Source: Kalymmatonema hyalinum WJT4-NPBG1 (GTDB lineage: Bacteria > Cyanobacteriota > Cyanobacteriia > Cyanobacteriales > Nostocaceae). From it: DNA of 64,000 nucleotides. A program made the translations under genes and the position numbers. The notes under the pieces were generated by a model. It did not search any database. It worked only from the letters and a program-made list of their open reading frames with translations, and was not told the origin of the DNA. This document shows, one piece after another, positions 1 through 8,043 of the stretch (its first letter is position 1; each line of letters starts with the position of its first letter). Where the stretch lies: NCBI GenBank assembly GCA_019359075.1, contig JAHHIB010000003.1, positions 107,231-171,230 on the forward strand, read 5' to 3'.

Positions 1-1951
1 GCAACATATCCATCACGCCCACAGATGGTAAAGCAGCACCAAATAAATCCGGACGTTGAGTGATGCAAGCACCCACCAGCAGTCCCCCGTTGCTTCCACC
101 AGCGATCGCTAACTTAGCAGGCTTTGTATACCCGTTAGCAATCAGCCATTCAGCCGCAGCGATAAAGTCATCAAACACATTCTGCTTTTTCAGTTTCATT
201 CCCGCTTGGTGCCATTCTTCCCCATACTCACCACCACCACGTATATTGGGCATGGCATAAACACCGCCCATTTCCATCCACACCAAATTACTGACGGAAA
301 AACTGGGCGTTAGAGAGATATTGAAACCCCCATAACCATATAGTAATGTTGGATTATTTCCATCTAATTTGATTCCCTTTTTGTGGGTAATAAACATCGG
401 CACTTGTGTGCCATCTTTGCTTTTATAAAAAACTTGTTTTGTCTGGTAATTATCCTGGTTAAAATCTACCTTAGCTTGACGGAAAACTTCACTTTTTCCG
501 CTTACCATGTCGTAGCGATAGATAGTTCCTGGCGTAGTAAAGCTGGTAAAATTATAGAAAGTTTCGGTATCATAACGCTTGCCACCAAAGCCTCCAGCAG
601 AACCAATCCCAGGTAATTCTACTTCGCGCACAAATGCCCCGTTCAAGTTAAAAATCTTAATTTGGCTGTAAGCATCTTTGAGATAATCAGCAACCAATTG
701 GTTGTTAATTATGCCGACACTTTCCAAAGTTTCCACAGCTTGAGGGAGAATTTCTCGCCACTCCCCTTTCATCCCCTCCTTACCAAGAGAAGAGGGGGTG
801 TTTTTGGTATCAATGGCAATAACTCGTCCTCTGGGCGCATCTACATCGGTGCGGAAATAGAAAATGCTACCGTCATTATCGATGAAACTGAAATTTGACT
901 CGAATTCCTGAATCAGTTCTACAACTTCCGCTTTTGGATTGGACAAATCTTTGTAGAAAACCAAATTCCTGGGGTCAGTTCCTTTCCATACTGAAATGAT
1001 CAAGTAGCGTCCATCTTCCGTTACACCGCCATTAAATCCCCATTCTTTTTGGTCTGGACGATGGTAAATGAGCAAATCTTCTGATTGAGGTGTTCCTAAC
1101 TTGTGGTAATAAAGCTTTTGGTAATAATTGACATCTTCTAATTTGGTTTTTTCCTTCGGTTCATCGTAACGACTGTAAAAAAATCCTTTGTTATCAGTTG
1201 TCCACGATGCGCCAGAGAATTTAATCCAATTTAAGTGGTCTTTGAGGTCAATACCTGTTTCAACATCTCTGACTTTCCATTCTTGCCAGTCAGAACCTGC
1301 GGTAGATAAACCGTATGCTAAAAGCTTACCATCTTCGCTGATAGATAATCCAGAAAGGGCAACAGTACCATCTTTTGAAAGGGTATTGGGGTCAAGTAAA
1401 ACTTTTGGTTCAGCGTTGAGGGTTTTGAGGGTGTAGAGAACGCTTTGGTTTTGCAGTCCGTCGTTCTTAAAGTAAAAGTAACGATTACCCTCTTTGAAAG
1501 GAAGACTATATTTTTCGTAATCCCATAATTTTGTGAGACGCTGCTTAATTTTTTCTCTTGCAGAAATTTCCTGAAGATAGCCAAAAGTCACTTTATTTTG
1601 TGCCTCAACCCAAGCCTTGGTTTCTTCCGAGTCGGGGTTTTCTAACCAACGGTAAGGGTCTGGTACCACAGTACCGTGGTATTGATCTACTTGATTGCTT
1701 TTCTGGCTGGGTGGGTAAGTCAGGTGTTTTTCGGCAGGCATAGTGTTTAAAGCTAATTCTTTCTTGACATTATTCCAAGATAGAACTTCGCTTGAGGATT
1801 TTTGCACATCTGGCTCAATTAAAGTGTGAGAATCATTCGGTGTTTGAATTTTAGCAACAGCAACTGTAGTAGGCAGCAACCCACTCCCCAAGATGACGAC
1901 AACGAATAAACTCACTAAAAATAGGCGTGATAATAAAAGCACTTTAGTCAT
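1..1951 (-). CDS. Prolyl oligopeptidase family serine protease (S9), C-terminus beyond the left edge
   Basis: Cleaves short peptides after proline; the first ~30 residues look like a secretion signal (hydrophobic run ending near VAVA), so the enzyme is probably periplasmic. Read in one frame from ATG 1951 to the window edge without a stop (650 codons). Residues ~85-105 carry the family start YHGTVVPDPYRWLENPDSEE. A beta-propeller region follows (WTTDNKGFFYSRYDEP). The hydrolase part shows GGYGGF, NIRGGGEYGEEWH and the nucleophile elbow AGGSNGGLL, with Ser at about residue 620. The Asp and His of the triad lie beyond the edge. The preceding 890 bases hold only repeats, so it appears to be transcribed alone. 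Family assignment is secure; the physiological substrate is unknown. Confidence 0.93.
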   Translation of the reverse strand, partial: MTKVLLLSRLFLVSLFVVVILGSGLLPTTVAVAKIQTPNDSHTLIEPDVQKSSSEVLSWNNVKKELALNTMPAEKHLTYPPSQKSNQVDQYHGTVVPDPYRWLENPDSEETKAWVEAQNKVTFGYLQEISAREKIKQRLTKLWDYEKYSLPFKEGNRYFYFKNDGLQNQSVLYTLKTLNAEPKVLLDPNTLSKDGTVALSGLSISEDGKLLAYGLSTAGSDWQEWKVRDVETGIDLKDHLNWIKFSGASWTTDNKGFFYSRYDEPKEKTKLEDVNYYQKLYYHKLGTPQSEDLLIYHRPDQKEWGFNGGVTEDGRYLIISVWKGTDPRNLVFYKDLSNPKAEVVELIQEFESNFSFIDNDGSIFYFRTDVDAPRGRVIAIDTKNTPSSLGKEGMKGEWREILPQAVETLESVGIINNQLVADYLKDAYSQIKIFNLNGAFVREVELPGIGSAGGFGGKRYDTETFYNFTSFTTPGTIYRYDMVSGKSEVFRQAKVDFNQDNYQTKQVFYKSKDGTQVPMFITHKKGIKLDGNNPTLLYGYGGFNISLTPSFSVSNLVWMEMGGVYAMPNIRGGGEYGEEWHQAGMKLKKQNVFDDFIAAAEWLIANGYTKPAKLAIAGGSNGGLLVGACITQRPDLFGAALPSVGVMDML

Positions 1952-2840
1952 TAGTAAATTTTACTAGGTTAAGCGATCGCAATTTTATGGGTAAGTAGAT
2001 TAGAGATTTAACGATAGCAATAAAATTGAGTTGTGAGAAAAGTACCCCCAAATGGAAACCTCTGTCAGACAATCCTGATGGCACGCGATTTTAGCCCAAT
2101 ACGGTTGGTGTTAGTGATGTTTGTTTATCCTTAAAGATCCCCCAACCCCCTTAAAAAGGGGGCTACATTCCCCCCATTTGTAACGGGGGTTAGGGGGGAT
2201 CTAGCCTTATCACCAAGCGTATTGGATTTTAGCCTGCATTCCCGGCGTATGTCTCTACGTCACGCAACTTTCGGAGGCGATTTCCTACTAATATCAACTC
2301 CGGGAAATTACTCATGATAAACTTATATGTAGTAACGACTTCAGTCCTTGTTTTCGTGGAAGAGGACGCGCATTCCTCACTACAAACTTAGTACAGCATT
2401 TCATTAATTCGTAGCGGATTAAATTTGGCGAGACTCTGCGTCCCTTTGTCTTGAAAAGTTTCCTACGGAGGGAAACCCTCCTGCAGAACTTTTCGCTGCG
2501 CTACCAAGCGCGTTCCTCTGCGTTTAAAAAAGTTACGAACTTATGCAATGCCTGTACTTAGCAAGGTTATTTAATCGGACATGATATAACACAGCGTTGC
2601 GCCCGCTTCGCGATTGGCTTTGCCACTGCCCCTTGGGCGATCGCACAGAGCGATTGCCCAAGGGGCAGATCCTCCGTGCGGATCGCATTCCCCAAAAATA
2701 AACCCCCTTACACAAGGTTAAGCGGGCGAAAGGTTTCATATATTTCTGTAAGCTGCTGAGTACTATGTGCAAGGGAAGTTGACTTATGCACTTGCAAGGA
2801 TGGCTGGCTGAAAACCCCTTGCCTTTAGAGGCTACAACGA
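1952..2840. other. Intergenic gap rich in palindromic repeats
   Basis: No convincing gene. It contains a MITE-like element (2097-2224), then a degenerate copy of a GTAGTAA...TTCAGTCC repeat near 2328-2393, and GC-rich interspersed palindromic sequence around 2440-2720 (GCGAAGCGGGC-like and GCGATCGC-like words) of the kind scattered through Nostocales genomes. A 79-codon open frame here is made of this repeat sequence and is not a gene. Confidence 0.6.
2097..2224. mobile_element. MITE-like element with 10-bp flanking duplication
   Basis: 128 bp. The ends are inverted repeats CAATACGGTTGGTG / CACCAAGCGTATTG (13 of 14 match). Inside, a second imperfect inverted pair (AGATCCCCCCAACCCCC against GGGGGTTAGGGGGGATCT) would fold the element into one long hairpin. 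GATTTTAGCC occurs immediately on both sides (2087-2096 and 2225-2234), as expected of a target duplication. There is no coding capacity. Confidence 0.7.
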
Positions 2841-5800
2841 CTAACCATTACTCGTACTGTTAACCAATTTCTCCCCTTTGACCATCCGCCCTGCTGCTTC
2901 GAGTAGGGCTTCCTCAAGATAAGGTTTGGTGAAGTAGCCGCTTGCACCTAGTTGAATTGCCATTTGTCTGTGCTTATCTGCACCCCGTGAGGTGAGCATG
3001 GCAATGGGCAAATGATTCAGGTTTGCGTCTTTCTGGATGCGAGAAAGCAACTCCAAACCATCGCACCGGGGCATCTCAATGTCACAAAATACAATATCGC
3101 AAGGTAAACCTGCACGCAGTTTATCCCAAGCTTCCTGACCATCACGCGCCTGTTCTACGCGATAACCAGCCTTGTGAAATGTGAGTGACAGCAATTCCCG
3201 GACTGTAATTGAGTCATCCACAATCAACACTGTCGGGTCAATCTTAACAGCAGTCGTTTCTTGCACAACAGGTGTATCCTGCTGCTCCCAATTGACACTA
3301 CGCTGTTTAGAGGTTTTTCCTTGGAAGATGTCAATGATTTCCAGCACATCAGCAATAGGCATAATGCGACCATCTCCTAGGATAGTCGCACCAGCAACAC
3401 CAATGGGTTTGGGGAATGGTCCTTCAAATTGCTTAATAACGATTTCTTGCTCGTTAAGTACTTGGTCTACCTGTAGGGCAATCAGGACATTTGCCGATCG
3501 CACAACGACCACAGAAATCATGTCGTCATCGCGGTGACCACCATAAACACTACTTCGACTGATTTGACGATTGAAAGTTAAAATTTCCTTGAGCGATCGC
3601 AATGGCAGCAGTGTATCACGCCAAGGGATGTAGTTTTGCCCGTCAGAACCTTGCTGTATTGTTTGTACAGGGACATCTAAGGTATCTTCAACACCATCCA
3701 TTGGGAAACCAATGCGGGCTTTATCAGATACGCAGCACAGAGCTTTGCAAATACTTAGGGTTAGGGGTAGACGAAGGGTGAAGGTAGTTCCCCTACCTAC
3801 AATCGAATCAATGTTAATTGTTCCTCGGATTTCACTCGTCCTAGCGCGAACGACATCCAAACCGATACCACGACCTGCTAATTCATCTTCTTTTTCTTTG
3901 GTACTAAAACCTGGCAAGAACAGCAAATCGTAAACATCTAAAACAGATAAAGTCTTAGCTTGTTCTGGCGTTCTTATGCCCATCTTGATTGCTTTTGCCT
4001 CCACCTGTTCTATATCAATACCTGCACCATCATCAGTGACAGAGATGACGGTTTGGTTTCCTTGATGGAAAGCGCGGACAGTAATAACTCCCACAGGTGG
4101 CTTACCTTGAGCTTGTCGCACTTCTGGTGTTTCGATACCGTGGGCAATTGCATTGTTCAGTAAATGCGTCAGCGGGCTTTTGAGATGTTCCAAAATGACT
4201 TTGTCTATCAAAGTATCTCGACCTTCGATAGTGAGTTGCGCTTGTTTGCCACACTTGAGAGCGCTCTCGCGTACTCCTCGCTCTAAAGGAGTGGTGACTT
4301 CAGCAAAAGACTCCATTCGCGATCGCGTTATGCCTTCTTGTAGCTGGTTAGTAACCTGCCGGAACTGTCGCGCCACTCGCTCGCTGTCTTCGGTGACAAA
4401 ATCAATATCACTTGCTGCCTCACGCACCCGTACAATGAGTTCAATCATTTCCAAAGACAGGGTATGGAAAGGAGTAAACCGATCCATTTCCAATTCCGTA
4501 AAACCCCTGTCCGTATCTTGATTGTTATACTCAGTATTATATCCAGTATTATTTCTGCTATTTCTACGGTTGGCTAAAAGAGATGCTTCTAATAGCGAGC
4601 GATCGTACAATTCCCGCATTCTCGCACCGACATCACTCAACTGCTGCACCTGATCCAGCAAGTTATCTAGAAACTGTCGCAGACGTTCTTGATCCTGTTC
4701 TAGGGTGTAGCGATTAACTACCAACTCTCCCACCAAATTGCTGAGGTCATCCAGATGCTTGACTGGAACCTTCATCAGTTGTTCAAATTTGGCAGGGCGA
4801 GAGACGGAGGGATGACGAGGAGGTAATCCCTTGACCATCTCTTTCAATTCTTGAAATCGAAAGTTAATATCTTGTTTAGCTGTATCTGATGTTACCTCAT
4901 CTGACACTACAAGCGGTAATTTTGCTTGGCTGGTAACTTCTCCTGGTCTATCTTCAGTACTTACATTTAGCAATACTTCCAGATCTAGTAACTTATCTAA
5001 CTCTGCAAATTCTTCATTCAAGGAAGTATTCATTTTTTGAGAAAATTCCTCTTCTGAGGAAACTGCTTTTGTGGTTTCCGTTGTTGCTGTCAAAACGAAA
5101 GCAGCATCTTTGTCTATTGCTGCCAACAGTTTAGATAAATCATCTTCGATCTCCTGTTGCTCTTCAAATAAACCCTCTAATTCATCTAATAGATTTTTCT
5201 CGTTGATGTGTAGTGTGCTCTCTTGGGCTTGCAACTCACTGATAGCTATGTTTTGTACTATCTGTTCTGTATTAACTGGCAACTGAGTCGTTTCTACTGC
5301 CAAAAAATCTTCATTTAGATCAATTTTTGAATCTGGTTGTACATTATCTGTGAAGTCAAAATCTACTGGCAAGATAGCCTCTGCTTCAATGTCTACAACT
5401 GTGATCTGAGCCAAATCAGCATCATCTGTTTGTGCGATAGTCTCTGCTTCGATGTCTACAACTGTGATCTGAGCCAAATCAACATCATCTGTTTGTGAAA
5501 TAGTCTCTGCTTCAATGTCTACAGTCTCTAAGTGTACCTGTACGTGTGAAGGTTCAGAAGTCAACGTAAAACTTATCCCTTCAGGTGGTTGTCTAAACAA
5601 CAAACTATTGAGGAAATCCTGTTGTTCATCTGCAAAAGGATTTTCTGTGCTGTCAAAAAGTGTGACATCGTTTGAGGAATCTGTTGACGTCTCCTCAAAT
5701 AAGACGGGTAGAGTATTTTGATTTTCTACCTCAAGAAACTCAAGATTGAGTTCACTCGATGCTTGTGTTAAATCCGCTTGTTCAGTTTCTGGAGGAGAAG

Positions 5801-7973
5801 TTGTAAATTCGGGTGTTAATTCTAGAGCTTCTGGCTGTTGCGAAAAGCCACTCTTTTCTGTGGGAGACACTCCTCTATAGTAAGCTGTACTTTCAGCATC
5901 TATACTAGTGTCAATAGAAGAAGATGTCGTTGGATGTGTTTGTGATAGCTCCTCAAAAAAATCATCATCAGCTTCCGATGAGAATATCAAATCAAACTGC
6001 TGTTCCGACTGAAAATTGATATCTAAATCTTCTAAATTCAAAGCTGAGGTTGAGATCAAGGGGTGCTCAATATCATCAAAAATCTCCTCTGCTGCACTCA
6101 ACAAAATTTCTTCCAATTCCCTTGCTGCATCTTGTTGATCGACAGGATAATATCCGCCTTTTTGTCTTTCCTCAACTTCCGGCTCCCAGAAATTACTAAA
6201 ATCATCTGTCTCAGGCGTTGCAGTAAATAAATCTGCAGATGCTGACTTGTTCCCAGACAAGGCTATGCTATTATCTGCCTCTGTCTCGGCAAATAGCTCT
6301 TCTAAAGTCAAGTTTTCGTTTTTACCTCGGGTAATTTCTGATCGTTTGAAATCATCAAAGCTAGTTTTTTGATTGTTGGAAAGCTCGATATTAGGGATAC
6401 TCTCTGTTTGTATTTGATTGATTTTACCTGTAGGTAAAAAACCATTTTCATCCAGTAGCAGTTCTAATAAACTTCCCACCTCATCTTGTATTCTTTCACG
6501 CCCACTAGTAACCTGTTCTGATTTATACTGTGTGATTCTTGTTACATTTTCTGGCGCAACTGTCTTGTCGCTATTTAAGTGAGTCGTTTTCTGACTTGCC
6601 GAGTCGAAATTCTCTTCTTTTAAGAAATTACCAAATAACCGTTCTTTTGGTGTTGTTGGTTGGTGCTTTTTACGACTTATCTCTTCATAAAATAATTCTT
6701 TTCTATCAGTATCCTCAGTGTTACTGTTACTTAAATTTATTACTAATTTCTTTTCAGCGTTAATTTCTAAAGTTTCTTCTTTGTCCCACGTTCCATATAG
6801 ATCAGAACTTTCACTTTCAAACAAATCAGCCAAGGTATTCAACTCGGCTATTCTTATCTCTGGGCTATTCGTGTCTGTACTGCTATCAGTCAGAGGTGCG
6901 TTGTCATTGCTATTAAATTGCTCTGAGATTTCAGATAAGTTAGTAATTCTGTCTTGCGGATCAATATCTAAAAGTTCTGTGGAAGCAGCATCACTTGTTG
7001 TTTGTGGAATCACTTGATTAATAACCAGACTGTTGAATGTGCTAGAAGATATAGTTGGTGGCAATTCTAATCGTTCTGCTGGAGTATTTGCCAAATTATC
7101 CACTAAATCAAGGGGGATTTCTAACAATTGAATTTCTTCTACCCTGACAAGTGCTTGCAGTTGCTGGCTCATTGTAATTTCAGCTTCCCTACCTGCACTG
7201 ACTAATTCCAGAGCTTTTTTTATATCTGTAATGATAATTTTGGCTAAACTCAGATAAGTGTTTTTGGGATTGGCGATCGCACTTTCTGCTGTGTGACACA
7301 AACGACACCAGTTAAACCAATTGAATTCTTCACCGAGTTCAGCTAAAAAGCGACAGCACTCCTGAAGCTTTTGCCGAGTTTCGGGTGTTGCGGTTTGTTT
7401 AAACAGTTGTAACATTTCCCGCAGTGTCCGGATAACCTGAGATTGCAGACTTTGCAGGTTTTGCCAACTCTCGCTTTTTTTTGGCGCTGCTTGTGGTGGC
7501 GTTACACTCTCAACTTGTGGTTTAATAACAAGCCTTGTAATCTCATCGTTACATTGATGTACAAGAAACTCCAAATGTTCGTGCAACCGTTTGAAAACTG
7601 GTTCTGTCTCTGACATTAAGGTACTCGCAGTTTCTTCAGTCAGTCCAAAAGGTTGCTGCAAATGCTCTAACAGCGCTTTCAAGGTATCACATACACCAAG
7701 AAACAAGGATTCTAACTTTTGGTCAACTTTAACCGGATGATTTTTCAGAACTTTGAAACAGTCCTCCAAACGGTGACCCGTGTGCTGAATGCTACTCAGA
7801 CCAAGCATCGCCGCTCCTCCCTTGATAGAGTGAGCTGCCCGGAAAACTTCGTTGATCATTTCCGGGTCGTCTAAGGTACTCTGGAGATTCAGCAACCCCT
7901 GCTCTATCGTATTCAGGTGGTCTTTTGCTTCCTCAATGAAGTAACCCAAAATGCGTTGTTGTTCTGGCTGCAT
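2841..7973 (-). CDS. hmpE: Hybrid chemotaxis histidine kinase CheA/PilL type (HmpE-like)
   Basis: 1710 residues. Receives signals from the MCP encoded just upstream and phosphorylates the CheY-like partner; cyanobacterial homologues control type IV pilus motility. Domains: N-terminal Hpt with HSIKGGA (phospho-His48); a second helical region ~170-265; a very long acidic, low-complexity linker ~300-1040 with a 21-residue tandem repeat; CheA dimerisation and catalytic core (KHLDDLSNLVGELVVNR ~1068; N box HLLNNAIAHG; G boxes DDGAGID and GRGIGLDVV); CheW-like domain ~1400-1550; C-terminal receiver with Asp1631 in CDIEMPRCDG and KPY. It is the last gene of the hmpBCDE operon, 70 bp after hmpD. The symbol rests on gene order and domain layout; pilL/pixL paralogues share the architecture. 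Confidence 0.9.
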   Translation of the reverse strand: MQPEQQRILGYFIEEAKDHLNTIEQGLLNLQSTLDDPEMINEVFRAAHSIKGGAAMLGLSSIQHTGHRLEDCFKVLKNHPVKVDQKLESLFLGVCDTLKALLEHLQQPFGLTEETASTLMSETEPVFKRLHEHLEFLVHQCNDEITRLVIKPQVESVTPPQAAPKKSESWQNLQSLQSQVIRTLREMLQLFKQTATPETRQKLQECCRFLAELGEEFNWFNWCRLCHTAESAIANPKNTYLSLAKIIITDIKKALELVSAGREAEITMSQQLQALVRVEEIQLLEIPLDLVDNLANTPAERLELPPTISSSTFNSLVINQVIPQTTSDAASTELLDIDPQDRITNLSEISEQFNSNDNAPLTDSSTDTNSPEIRIAELNTLADLFESESSDLYGTWDKEETLEINAEKKLVINLSNSNTEDTDRKELFYEEISRKKHQPTTPKERLFGNFLKEENFDSASQKTTHLNSDKTVAPENVTRITQYKSEQVTSGRERIQDEVGSLLELLLDENGFLPTGKINQIQTESIPNIELSNNQKTSFDDFKRSEITRGKNENLTLEELFAETEADNSIALSGNKSASADLFTATPETDDFSNFWEPEVEERQKGGYYPVDQQDAARELEEILLSAAEEIFDDIEHPLISTSALNLEDLDINFQSEQQFDLIFSSEADDDFFEELSQTHPTTSSSIDTSIDAESTAYYRGVSPTEKSGFSQQPEALELTPEFTTSPPETEQADLTQASSELNLEFLEVENQNTLPVLFEETSTDSSNDVTLFDSTENPFADEQQDFLNSLLFRQPPEGISFTLTSEPSHVQVHLETVDIEAETISQTDDVDLAQITVVDIEAETIAQTDDADLAQITVVDIEAEAILPVDFDFTDNVQPDSKIDLNEDFLAVETTQLPVNTEQIVQNIAISELQAQESTLHINEKNLLDELEGLFEEQQEIEDDLSKLLAAIDKDAAFVLTATTETTKAVSSEEEFSQKMNTSLNEEFAELDKLLDLEVLLNVSTEDRPGEVTSQAKLPLVVSDEVTSDTAKQDINFRFQELKEMVKGLPPRHPSVSRPAKFEQLMKVPVKHLDDLSNLVGELVVNRYTLEQDQERLRQFLDNLLDQVQQLSDVGARMRELYDRSLLEASLLANRRNSRNNTGYNTEYNNQDTDRGFTELEMDRFTPFHTLSLEMIELIVRVREAASDIDFVTEDSERVARQFRQVTNQLQEGITRSRMESFAEVTTPLERGVRESALKCGKQAQLTIEGRDTLIDKVILEHLKSPLTHLLNNAIAHGIETPEVRQAQGKPPVGVITVRAFHQGNQTVISVTDDGAGIDIEQVEAKAIKMGIRTPEQAKTLSVLDVYDLLFLPGFSTKEKEDELAGRGIGLDVVRARTSEIRGTINIDSIVGRGTTFTLRLPLTLSICKALCCVSDKARIGFPMDGVEDTLDVPVQTIQQGSDGQNYIPWRDTLLPLRSLKEILTFNRQISRSSVYGGHRDDDMISVVVVRSANVLIALQVDQVLNEQEIVIKQFEGPFPKPIGVAGATILGDGRIMPIADVLEIIDIFQGKTSKQRSVNWEQQDTPVVQETTAVKIDPTVLIVDDSITVRELLSLTFHKAGYRVEQARDGQEAWDKLRAGLPCDIVFCDIEMPRCDGLELLSRIQKDANLNHLPIAMLTSRGADKHRQMAIQLGASGYFTKPYLEEALLEAAGRMVKGEKLVNSTSNG
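5383..5528 (-). repeat. 63-bp in-frame tandem repeat inside hmpE
   Basis: Two full 63-bp units plus a partial third start at 5383, 5446 and 5509. They encode VDIEAETI-QTDD-DLAQITV repeats in the acidic linker of HmpE. Unit length is exactly 21 codons, so copy number can change without loss of frame. Confidence 0.85.
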
Positions 7974-8043
7974 AGTTTTTAGTCAAGAGTCATTATTCAA
8001 GAGTCATTAGTCATTGGTCGTTAGCAAATAACAAATGACTAAA
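7974..8043. repeat. Short tandem repeats between hmpD and hmpE
   Basis: The 70-bp gap consists of degenerate AAGAGTCATT / AGTCATTAGTCATT repeats, the same heptamer-type sequence seen at 27722-27800. No terminator is seen, so read-through from hmpD is likely. Confidence 0.55.

Noticed and set aside
2533..2772. 79-codon minus-strand frame
   Set aside because: Lies in interspersed palindromic repeats; composition is repeat-derived and no family pattern is seen.
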